DNA of 64,000 nucleotides, taken from contig NZ_CVRP01000008.1 in NCBI RefSeq assembly GCF_001261735.1, forward strand, positions 94,424-158,423, given 5' to 3'. The notes below the pieces were generated by a model. That model ran no database searches. It was given only the letters and a program-made list of their open reading frames with translations, and was not told the DNA's origin. Positions 10,037-22,062 of the stretch are shown here, one piece after another. The stretch comes from Dysgonomonas sp. BGC7 (GTDB lineage Bacteria; Bacteroidota; Bacteroidia; Bacteroidales; Dysgonomonadaceae). Numbering within the stretch: the first letter of the stretch is position 1; each line of letters begins with the position of its first letter. The position numbers and the translations under genes are program-made.

Positions 10037-10140
10037 ACCCCACAGATCATACTCAGGAAGAATAATTGAAACACCTTCTTAAGAGGTTTGTGAGATACAT
10101 CTCTAAATAATTTATTAGTAAATATTTTTAGTTTGAAAAT

Positions 10141-10171
10141 TTTGAAAATTAAAAAAATAAAAGTACGTTTG
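10141..10171 (+). promoter_or_regulatory. Bacteroides-type promoter of the rubredoxin gene
   Basis: TTTG at 10141-10144 and TACGTTTG at 10164-10171 are spaced by 19 bases, an exact match to the Bacteroides primary-sigma consensus (TTTG, N19-21, TAnnTTTG). The expected start of transcription is near 10178, giving a leader of about 29 bases. No equivalent promoter was seen on the other strand for the TonB receptor. Confidence 0.75.
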
Positions 10172-10206
10172 TTTAACTAAAATTATATCAATATTAACTT
10201 AAATTT

Positions 10207-10509
10207 ATGGCTATGACAAAATTTTTTTATGTTTTCTTTACTCTATTGCTCGTTTCTCTTTTTGTCGGATCTTCGGGGTGTTCAGATCAAGATCAGTTTG
10301 ATTTAAAAGAAAACGATTCACCAAAAGAAACTAAAGGGCGTACTCATATGAAGTGGACCTGTGTTGTATGTGACTATTGTTATTCTGTAGAAGAAGGAGA
10401 TCCTGATAACGGGGTGCCTCCACATACTTATTTTATGGATCTGCCAGAAGATTGGTGTTGTCCAGTCTGTGAATCTGAAAAAGATATGTTTCGTCCTATT
10501 ATGGAATAA
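10207..10509 (+). CDS. Rubredoxin with a lipoprotein signal peptide (exported)
   Basis: This 100-residue protein has residues 1-24 as a lipoprotein signal with lipobox 'GSSGC' (Cys25), a short acidic linker, and a full rubredoxin domain from about residue 48. The four iron ligands are Cys52 and Cys55 ('WTCVVC') and Cys85 and Cys88 ('CCPVC'), and the signature 'EEGDPDNGVPP' and 'DLPEDW' are intact. Rubredoxins are one-iron electron carriers and are normally cytoplasmic; here it should be lipid-anchored in the periplasm or on the surface. Two extra cysteines (58 and 84) lie next to the ligands. It is divergent from the TonB/C25 operon, with its own promoter and terminator. Partners are unknown. 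Confidence 0.88.
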   Translation: MAMTKFFYVFFTLLLVSLFVGSSGCSDQDQFDLKENDSPKETKGRTHMKWTCVVCDYCYSVEEGDPDNGVPPHTYFMDLPEDWCCPVCESEKDMFRPIME

Positions 10510-10516
10510 TATTAAT

Positions 10517-10553
10517 AGAGACTATTTGAGTTACTTCAAATAGTCTCTTTGTT
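10517..10553 (+). terminator. Intrinsic terminator after the rubredoxin gene
   Basis: A 13-bp perfect stem (10517-10529 with 10536-10548, AGAGACTATTTGA arm) has a 6-base loop and is followed by a T-rich tract. It lies 7 bases after the rubredoxin stop and about 170 bases from the converging GH20 gene. Confidence 0.85.
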
Positions 10554-10719
10554 TATAGTTTTTAGCTTATTTTTCTTGACTTTTTGTATAACTTAGATAT
10601 TGTCTTTCAAAGCCAAAGTTTGTTTGCGAATAGAAAAGAAAATGTTTTTTCAGATTCTTAGCTAATGGACACTTTCTCGGTTTTTCTTTATTTTAAAATG
10701 AGAATGTATTACATTTTTC

Positions 10720-13197
10720 TCACTCTATCTTGTATTTGTTCTTCCTCCCACTGGTTTTCAAATCTTTTATTTGAAATGAGAAATCCCAATTGTTATAAAA
10801 TGTAGCTCGTTCTATCTTTAATAAGATCCTATTTCGTCCAGCTTTAAGGTTCAATTGGCATTGATGCTCGTCTGTAATAAGGTTTTCACTTCCTTTTTCT
10901 TTGAACACTGATATTCCGTTGCAAAATAGTTCTAGTCTGCCAGTAAAGCCGAGACTTGCAGTTACTGTCTGCTCCGTTTTCGACTCCAATGTACAGAAAG
11001 CATAAGCAACTGCTTCGCCATTTTCTTCGAGAGGTGTATCCAGTAAAACTCTGTCGGAAAAAGGGGAAGAATACTTCATCCACTTGATATTTTGTCCCTT
11101 TTCGTCGAAAAAGGAAAATCCCGGAAAAGGGGCAGCCTTACCTTCACCTTCCATTCCTTTCAGAAAATCGGTGTCAAATGTAGCTCCTTTTCCAAGAGCA
11201 AAGGACGGGGATATAAGCCAATATGTAAAATATGACCCTTCGAGTTCTCTAATATCTAGGCGTATATCGGCCGGAGCGATTAAAGGTAAACCTTGCTTAA
11301 AATAGCTGACCGATTTGTTGAATGAGTTTATCATATCGTCATAATCGTTCAGCACCTTATTGAACGGATCCATTGCAAAGTCGTTCCAATAATCGCGATT
11401 TTCACTTTTCCATATGGCATCAAAGTCTTTTTGTACTTGAGCCAGATTGTTTCTACATTCTGTTATATTTGCATAGGCTCTATTTAGTAAAGTTTTTGCT
11501 TCCTCTTTGTCCCTATACTGAATATCAATAGCCTCTGTGTATAACGATGCAGCTTCGGCTAATTTTAGTTTGGCTTGTGCTAGATACTTATATTCGTCGG
11601 ATACTATACCGAACGCTTTATATTCCCTCGTGTAATTTTTCGCAGTTTGTCTCTTTAAAATCGAATCTACTTCGAGACAGGCTTCATACACATCCTCCCA
11701 ATCGGCCAAACTATACTTGTTAAACTGTCCTCTTTCGGGAATAATAGTTTTCCAGAAAACGATTTCGCTCATATTGTCCAGAGCTTCAATTTCGCTCATT
11801 TTGGTTATCTTGTGAATTGCAGTAAACAGCTCTTTGCCTTCGCTCTGGTATATTGCTTTCGACAGGCGATTGTCGAAGTTGTCCAATTCTTTATCGTTCG
11901 GGTTCCATGAATGCTCAGCTCCATAAGCTATTCCATACCAATCGCGGTCGAAAGTATGCAATCCTCCATCGTCCCAAACGGTATTGAGTACACCCATAGC
12001 ACCTTTTTTCGCACCTTCTTTTATAAACTTACGTATGTTAGGTATTGCCATTTTATAATCGGGCGAAATCCGATACGAATTGAGAACGCCTGTACATATC
12101 ATAAAATCGAAACCTCTTTCTACAAATGGATCTATCCACTTGGCATATGAATCGTAATCACTATATTCCCAAGTCATCATCACAGCATCTTTAGGTAATA
12201 TATCTAAGACTTCGGGATGTTGCAACACTATATCACCCCACATCATCATACGTTTACCATTGTTTTTCAATAAGTCCGATAATTGGTTTATATAGTCGGT
12301 ATATACACGTCCTGCACCAAATTCTTTCACTTTCTGCGCAGACGGACCCCGTCCCATATCGAATGTTTCATCACAGTTTACATGAAAAAATTTCGAATCG
12401 AAAGCTGGGCTCATTTCAGCATAAATATCCCTCATAAACTCGAGAGTCTCGGGTTTTGTAGGAGCATACATCGTATTACTTTCAGCTATGTTTCTGAACT
12501 TAGGATTGAGCAGTACTTTTTCGGCATGGCCAAGCGATTGGAAATTAGGTATTAGTTCTATATAATATTGCTTTGCATAGTCTGACAATTCTTTCCATTC
12601 GGCAATAGATAAGGCTCCGGCAGGAGGTGCAAATTCGGGATGTTTCTCTGTGCGTACAACATGCTCTGTATAGTAAGTCAGGGTGTTTATTTTCAACTCG
12701 GCCAGTCGCCTGATCTGATACTTCATATATTCCATGCTTGGCACAGGACCACGACTTATGTCATCCATCACTCCACGATATTTCAGTGCAGGTTTGTCTA
12801 TTATATGTACACCTTGGATCGCATTGTTCTTAGCTCCACGAATCAGTTGTATCAACGATTGTCGTCCATAGAATAATCCTTGCTCTGTATTTGCTGCCAG
12901 TACAATCTTATTATTGTCGATGAATAGCTCATAACCTTCGTCACCTAATTCTTCTTTAAAGAACCCCAGCTTCTGGAAGATGGCATCTAAATCGGTACTT
13001 TGATTGCGGACACCGATGTAAAACCTTTTGATGAGACTGTTGTTCTCTTTCAAACACTTTTCGTAGTCGATTCCTTTTTTTAAAATAAATTTCTTGTTTG
13101 TAGTTTTTACTTTATATGGTAAGGGCACTATATCTACCGCAAACATGTGAAGTGAAAAGAATAGTGATAATAGAAATATGCTTATTTTAGATTTCAT
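10720..13197 (-). CDS. GH20 beta-N-acetylhexosaminidase
   Basis: This is an 825-residue exported glycoside hydrolase family 20 enzyme, which removes terminal beta-linked GlcNAc or GalNAc by substrate-assisted catalysis. It has a signal peptide (about 1-20), the GH20b N-terminal domain ('NKIVLAANTEQGLFYGRQS'), then the TIM barrel opening 'KYRGVMDDISRGPVP'. The catalytic Asp-Glu pair is in 'HVNCDETFD' (Asp276, Glu277). The region from about 480 is helical, and the end (about 690-825) looks like a beta-sandwich accessory domain. It is the last gene of the minus-strand polysaccharide locus, 7 bases after the beta-helix/GH105 gene. Its substrate is probably a HexNAc at the non-reducing end of oligosaccharides made by the lyases. 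Confidence 0.88.
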   Translation of the reverse strand: MKSKISIFLLSLFFSLHMFAVDIVPLPYKVKTTNKKFILKKGIDYEKCLKENNSLIKRFYIGVRNQSTDLDAIFQKLGFFKEELGDEGYELFIDNNKIVLAANTEQGLFYGRQSLIQLIRGAKNNAIQGVHIIDKPALKYRGVMDDISRGPVPSMEYMKYQIRRLAELKINTLTYYTEHVVRTEKHPEFAPPAGALSIAEWKELSDYAKQYYIELIPNFQSLGHAEKVLLNPKFRNIAESNTMYAPTKPETLEFMRDIYAEMSPAFDSKFFHVNCDETFDMGRGPSAQKVKEFGAGRVYTDYINQLSDLLKNNGKRMMMWGDIVLQHPEVLDILPKDAVMMTWEYSDYDSYAKWIDPFVERGFDFMICTGVLNSYRISPDYKMAIPNIRKFIKEGAKKGAMGVLNTVWDDGGLHTFDRDWYGIAYGAEHSWNPNDKELDNFDNRLSKAIYQSEGKELFTAIHKITKMSEIEALDNMSEIVFWKTIIPERGQFNKYSLADWEDVYEACLEVDSILKRQTAKNYTREYKAFGIVSDEYKYLAQAKLKLAEAASLYTEAIDIQYRDKEEAKTLLNRAYANITECRNNLAQVQKDFDAIWKSENRDYWNDFAMDPFNKVLNDYDDMINSFNKSVSYFKQGLPLIAPADIRLDIRELEGSYFTYWLISPSFALGKGATFDTDFLKGMEGEGKAAPFPGFSFFDEKGQNIKWMKYSSPFSDRVLLDTPLEENGEAVAYAFCTLESKTEQTVTASLGFTGRLELFCNGISVFKEKGSENLITDEHQCQLNLKAGRNRILLKIERATFYNNWDFSFQIKDLKTSGRKNKYKIE

Positions 13198-13204
13198 ACT
13201 TTAT

Positions 13205-16200
13205 TTATTTTTTGTTGAAGAAATAGTACATTTCAGTGCCGAATGTGAGTATGGCACCCATTCCTCGAGGATCGCTGTCCAGAGTTTTCTGGCTTTTATA
13301 ATAATCAGCATTCATGCCCATATCTGTACCTTGACAGATGCCATGTACCACGCCTTTTTCGTCTATCTGTGCTGCTACGGCATTCCAAGCTTTTATCAAT
13401 TGAGGAGCATATTGATACGAAATCCATTTATTGTTAATTGCCCTTGCCAGAGCTAAACCGAACATGGCGCTACCGGATGTTTCGAGATACGAATCGGAAT
13501 CGTCGGCTATCTGATGCCATAGGCCGTTGTCTGATTGGTATTTGAGTAAAGTAACCAGTCGCTTGGTGAATATGTCTTTTATCTTTTTATAATCTTTGTG
13601 GGTTACAGGTATTTCCATTAGTGTTTCGGACATAGCCCACACTATCCATCCGTTTGCCCTCGACCATGCCACAGGTGATAATTCTCCTTTCTTGTCGAAC
13701 CATCCATGACGGCAAAGATTAGTGTTGCGATCTGTAAGGTGCTTGTTCATTTGTAACACCTGAAGAGCTGCCTCATCGTACAACATCTTATCATTGTTCA
13801 ATTTAGCCATCCGCAACAAGAACGGAACAGACATAAACATATCATCAGCCCACACTGTCTGTTCTATTGGTTCGGGACGGCACAGTGTACCATCGGCTAG
13901 GCGCGATTGTTTATTCAGAACATAATCGAGTGTTTGTTCGAGTATCTCTTTGTGCAGCGGTTGTGTAAAAGCTATAGAGGCAGTTTCGGCCAGAGGTAAG
14001 GCTGCCCCGCTGGTATCATCGAGCATTGTAGCACGGAAAAGACGGAAGTATGTTCCTCTTAATACCCGATCAGATAAGTATTGTTTTTTGAAGAATTGGT
14101 AGTTGTCGAATATATGTTTATTGTACTTGTAGACAAATGCCTGATAATTGTAATCGTTCGAAGCTTTATAGAGATTCTGTATTCCCAGAATAGTATTCGA
14201 GTTTGCATAATGCCAATCAGCGTTAAATCCTTTTTTGTTTTTTGTAAAAGGAGAGACCTTCAGTGCTTGCTGAATTGTTGGCTGTTGCATGTGCCACGAG
14301 ACAATCTGACCGTTATATGTATAATATTCTCGCATTGTTCTCTCAGGTTCAAATATAGAATCTATTACATTCGTAAAGCCCGTTTCAAGAGACTCGGTTA
14401 TCAACCAGTTGTTTATATGCGAATCTGCTATATTATTTTTTATTTCTACTGCTTTGTCAAACTCCCTATTGGATTTCAATGCACAGCATGTGAAGTCAAG
14501 CCCTTTATTTTTGCCTGAGACTTTTACGAGAAGACAGTTCTCTCCTTTGTTCAGATTAATTTTTAACTCGTTGTCGAACCTGAAGCGGTTGTATGTATAT
14601 TCTTCAAATTGCTCTTTTTTTGATTCTCCGGTGAAGATGAGCTTTCCGTTCAAATAAAGTTTTATATCGCCTCGAAAGGAAAAACCGAATGTCACCTCTT
14701 TACCTTCTTGGCTGTTTATACTCATAGCACCGTAAGCTATTTTGTTGGCGCTGTCAAGTATTGCTTTGTCTATCTGTAAACGAGAAACATTTGCATTGAA
14801 TGTGATAACCTTTGGTTCAAAATCGAAAAGGGTATTGAGAATAAGGTTATCCGCAGCCTTTTTGGTAAGTTGTAATACTTCTTCGGCTTTTGTCATCGGT
14901 TGGGTTGCGATAGATGATGCCCATGTGGTTATCCGTTCGCCTTTGGTGCTTTCTGGTTTGTCGGAAACAGACAGGTAAATATTATTCTGAGGTAGGTTCT
15001 CTTTTGCAGTCAGAACCAGTAAGTAATTGTCGTCGTGCAACGAAAAGTGCTGAAAAGTGATTCCATTCAGGGCGAAATATTCCGGTCTGATAGTTTGCTC
15101 ACTAAGAGGATATGAAAACCAAAGTTTTAGTGTATTATTTTCTATCTTATGTTTTACAATACGCGGCATTTCTTGCTCGGGCATCTCCTCACCCGGTTCT
15201 ACATATCGAAAAACAGGCCCTTCGACCAATTTTCCATCATCGTATGCACCTATATCTAGTTTGTCGCCTGTATAGTAGATAGGAAAATTATCGAGTACGA
15301 TTCCGGCATCTTTGCAAGGCGAGCCTTCTTCCAAGAGAAAATTTCCGTACTTGCCATCTACGAACATCGGGTCTGCAACAATGCTCGGATATCTGCCTGT
15401 TTCTATCACTTTGTCAGGAAAGGGAATATTGGCACAATCATTTTCGAATAAGTTATTTTTTCCAAGGTGATATATACCGACTGTTTCGTTGTGCGAAAGG
15501 TGATAGGCATTGTTGAAGTGATGGATATTATCGTTGTGCCAGTATGAGGTATTGACACTTCCGAGTACATCGCTATCTACCTGCCAGCTATTATTGAAAA
15601 TGTAGAACGGGGCAGTCAGTCTGCGCTCTCGGCCTGCTGTTTTAAATATAGTCCATCCGTCGTTGCAGTCGGGAAGTTTTACTCCGGTATTTCCATAAAA
15701 ATAGATAGGGCCACCGCCTACTTCGGTTACCGAAATAAAAGCATGACTGTTTATCATCTTATTGTGATAGAAGTGGAGGTTTTTGCAATATACCTCGGGC
15801 TCGAAGGCATTGTCTGCTGAATTCTCGATCACATTACGATAAATCTCTCCGTTTGTACAAGCCAGAGTGTCGTTTTCGGCATCTCCCATTATCGACAGGC
15901 GTATTCCGTTATATACATTCTTTATGTAATTATCTCTGATAACAAAAGAGCCGCTAATCATCTTTGCCTGAAATATGCTGCCATTGTAGTGTTTAAACTC
16001 TCCGTGATGTAGCTCGCTCCACGAGTATTTGTCTTCTTTTGTCCAAACGTGTTCTCCCTGTTCCCAATAACAACCTTCTACAAGGAAATGATGACTTTTT
16101 CGTCCTTCGGCAAAAAGAGCACGTCGTCCGCCTTCTATTGTTGAATTAGTGAGCGATATATAACTCGAATTGTAGGCTCGTACAACATCTACCCAGCAAT

Positions 16201-16549
16201 TTTTGAACGACAGGTTGTCTATTGTAACCCACGAACTATTTTCGATATATATCCCATAATTTTTCAGATTACTGTCGGGTACAGTTGCCCCACCGTCTAT
16301 TGTAGTGTTTTTCCGATCTTCGCCCCGTATTACAATCGGTTTGTCATGTATTCCTGTTTTATTGGAAAGGAGTAAGTTTACATGATAATATCCTTTTTTC
16401 AACAGAAGTGTGTCTCCACCCTGAAGTGAGGCTAGTCTATTATTGATTGCCTTTGTCGACATCTTATCATTAACTACGATGGTCTTTCCTGAAGCCCAAA
16501 TGCTTACCATAGCCATTGCTGCGATGAGGCCAAGCTGTAACTTACTCAT
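13205..16549 (-). CDS. Beta-helix protein fused to GH105 unsaturated glycuronyl hydrolase
   Basis: This is a 1114-residue multidomain exported protein. Residues 1-22 are a signal peptide; about 23-430 form a right-handed parallel beta-helix with regular turns ('YGIYIENSSWVTIDNLSF', 'GIRLSIMGDAENDTLACTNG'), as in polysaccharide lyases; about 440-570 and 590-740 are beta-sandwich regions, the second with 'DIKLYLNGKLIFTG' like a carbohydrate-binding module. About 765-1114 is a GH105 six-hairpin barrel: 'WADDMFMSVPFLLRMA' (catalytic Asp902 or Asp903), 'WSRANGWIVWAM', 'ETSGSAMFGLALAR' and 'DPRGMGAILTFGTEM'. GH105 enzymes hydrolyse the unsaturated uronic acid that lyases leave. A lyase role for the beta-helix is inferred from the pairing; I could not place it in a PL family. 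It lies 12 bases after the GH97 gene. Confidence 0.82.
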   Translation of the reverse strand: MSKLQLGLIAAMAMVSIWASGKTIVVNDKMSTKAINNRLASLQGGDTLLLKKGYYHVNLLLSNKTGIHDKPIVIRGEDRKNTTIDGGATVPDSNLKNYGIYIENSSWVTIDNLSFKNCWVDVVRAYNSSYISLTNSTIEGGRRALFAEGRKSHHFLVEGCYWEQGEHVWTKEDKYSWSELHHGEFKHYNGSIFQAKMISGSFVIRDNYIKNVYNGIRLSIMGDAENDTLACTNGEIYRNVIENSADNAFEPEVYCKNLHFYHNKMINSHAFISVTEVGGGPIYFYGNTGVKLPDCNDGWTIFKTAGRERRLTAPFYIFNNSWQVDSDVLGSVNTSYWHNDNIHHFNNAYHLSHNETVGIYHLGKNNLFENDCANIPFPDKVIETGRYPSIVADPMFVDGKYGNFLLEEGSPCKDAGIVLDNFPIYYTGDKLDIGAYDDGKLVEGPVFRYVEPGEEMPEQEMPRIVKHKIENNTLKLWFSYPLSEQTIRPEYFALNGITFQHFSLHDDNYLLVLTAKENLPQNNIYLSVSDKPESTKGERITTWASSIATQPMTKAEEVLQLTKKAADNLILNTLFDFEPKVITFNANVSRLQIDKAILDSANKIAYGAMSINSQEGKEVTFGFSFRGDIKLYLNGKLIFTGESKKEQFEEYTYNRFRFDNELKINLNKGENCLLVKVSGKNKGLDFTCCALKSNREFDKAVEIKNNIADSHINNWLITESLETGFTNVIDSIFEPERTMREYYTYNGQIVSWHMQQPTIQQALKVSPFTKNKKGFNADWHYANSNTILGIQNLYKASNDYNYQAFVYKYNKHIFDNYQFFKKQYLSDRVLRGTYFRLFRATMLDDTSGAALPLAETASIAFTQPLHKEILEQTLDYVLNKQSRLADGTLCRPEPIEQTVWADDMFMSVPFLLRMAKLNNDKMLYDEAALQVLQMNKHLTDRNTNLCRHGWFDKKGELSPVAWSRANGWIVWAMSETLMEIPVTHKDYKKIKDIFTKRLVTLLKYQSDNGLWHQIADDSDSYLETSGSAMFGLALARAINNKWISYQYAPQLIKAWNAVAAQIDEKGVVHGICQGTDMGMNADYYKSQKTLDSDPRGMGAILTFGTEMYYFFNKK

Positions 16550-16561
16550 AGGTTTAAGGTG

Positions 16562-20595
<4,034 letters not shown>

Positions 20596-20610
20596 CTCAA
20601 TTAAATTTAA

Positions 20611-22056
20611 TTATAAATCTGTAATAGGTTTGTATTTAGGAACTAAAGATTTCATTACAGCCCAACCTATTAAATGAGAAAAAGCACAAATCGAAAATAT
20701 GATAAAGTATCCGGCCTCTTCGCCTTTAAATCCCATGAAAGTCATCTGAGTCTGATCCGCATAGTCGAACAATACTCCTGAGGATTTATTAATAATAAAG
20801 GCTCCGATCCCCCCGGCCATTCCTCCAATTCCAATAATAGTTCCTATTGCTTTCTTTGGAAACATATCACTTACTGTAGTAAATATATTTGCCGACCATG
20901 CCTGATGCCCTGCCATTGAGATACCTATGAATATAATAGGCAGCCAGTATGAATAATGTCCTAATGGCTGAGCCAGAAGGGCAACCAACAAAAAGGATGC
21001 AAAAATCAACATTGTTTTCATGCGGCCGTCGTAAGGATTCATTTTCTTTTTGTCTACAAAATAGGATGGTAACCATCCGCCTACAATAGAAATAAGTGAA
21101 ATGAGATAGAGCATGAATATGGCCAACTGTCCTTTTGGGTCGGATGACTTAATGTCGTACACAGCACTCAGATAAGCAGGTGTCCAGAACAGGAAGAAGA
21201 ACCAAACCCCGTCTGTTAGAAATTTACCCAAAGCAAAAGCCCATGTTTGTTTGTATTTCAGACACTGAAGGTACGAAACCTTTTCTTCTTCTTTCTTTGT
21301 ATCTTGTCCGTCTTGATTGATGTATGAAAGTTCGATCGAATTGACTCTCGAATTTAGATGTGGCTTTTTGTAAACAACCATCCATACTCCCATCCAGATG
21401 AACCCAAGTGCGCCTATCAGTAAGAAAGCCATTTCCCATCCCCAATGTTCTGCTATTGCAGGAATGGTTACCGGAGCAGCTAAAGCCCCAACTACCGATC
21501 CGCAATCGAAAAGGCTTGTAGCCAAAGCTCTGTCTTTTTTGGGAAAATATTCTGCTGTTGTTTTTATTGCTGCCGGATAGTTTCCGGCCTCTCCCAAAGC
21601 CAATATCATGCGGGCAATGATGAATAAGGTAACACTCACACTTACAATTACCGTTGTATCTCCAAACATCTCGATAGCTTCTCTGGCTCCGGCGAAGCCA
21701 ACTAGCCATTGTCCAGTTGTGATTCCCGATGTGAGAATGCCACAAAAAGCATGAAGGCAGGCTCCTACAGACCAAATCCCAATAGCCCATAGATAGCCTT
21801 TCTTTGTACCCATTTTGTCGATGAATTTTCCTGCAAACAACATACTGATTGCATAGAATATAGAGAACAGAGCCGTTATTGTTCCATAGTGGGTATTTGT
21901 CCAATGAAACTCAGGAGCTATAAAGTCTTTCCATGTAAGGGAAAGTACCTGACGGTCGAGATAGTTTATTGTTGTAGCAAAAAATAGCATTGAACATATT
22001 ACCCATCGGTAATTGGTCTTTTTGCTTATTGTTACATTGTTGAGTGTTTTATTCAT
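20611..22056 (-). CDS. ExuT-like MFS hexuronate transporter
   Basis: This is a 481-residue inner-membrane carrier of the major facilitator superfamily, about twelve transmembrane segments. The opening 'TINYLDRQVLSLTWKDF' and 'RMILALGEAGNYPAAIKTT' are hallmarks of the anion:cation symporter branch that holds ExuT/GudP (hexuronate and glucarate carriers). It probably brings uronic acid released by the GH105 domains, or small uronate oligosaccharides, into the cytoplasm. It lies 6 bases after the lyase/GH105 gene and 15 bases before the six-hairpin gene, clearly in the same operon. Confidence 0.85.
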   Translation of the reverse strand: MNKTLNNVTISKKTNYRWVICSMLFFATTINYLDRQVLSLTWKDFIAPEFHWTNTHYGTITALFSIFYAISMLFAGKFIDKMGTKKGYLWAIGIWSVGACLHAFCGILTSGITTGQWLVGFAGAREAIEMFGDTTVIVSVSVTLFIIARMILALGEAGNYPAAIKTTAEYFPKKDRALATSLFDCGSVVGALAAPVTIPAIAEHWGWEMAFLLIGALGFIWMGVWMVVYKKPHLNSRVNSIELSYINQDGQDTKKEEEKVSYLQCLKYKQTWAFALGKFLTDGVWFFFLFWTPAYLSAVYDIKSSDPKGQLAIFMLYLISLISIVGGWLPSYFVDKKKMNPYDGRMKTMLIFASFLLVALLAQPLGHYSYWLPIIFIGISMAGHQAWSANIFTTVSDMFPKKAIGTIIGIGGMAGGIGAFIINKSSGVLFDYADQTQMTFMGFKGEEAGYFIIFSICAFSHLIGWAVMKSLVPKYKPITDL

Positions 22057-22062
22057 CGTGCT

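Noticed and set aside
10699..10722. TGAGAA/TTCTCA hairpin at the end of the GH20 gene
   Set aside because: Only six pairs with a long loop and overlapping the stop codon; too weak to call a terminator.
14081..14518. A 145-codon plus-strand open frame
   Set aside because: Antisense to the beta-helix/GH105 gene; no recognisable protein features.
21224..21904. A 226-codon open frame on the minus strand
   Set aside because: It is a second frame inside the ExuT-like carrier gene on the same strand. It is Arg/Cys/Ser-rich without membrane segments, unlike a real protein.
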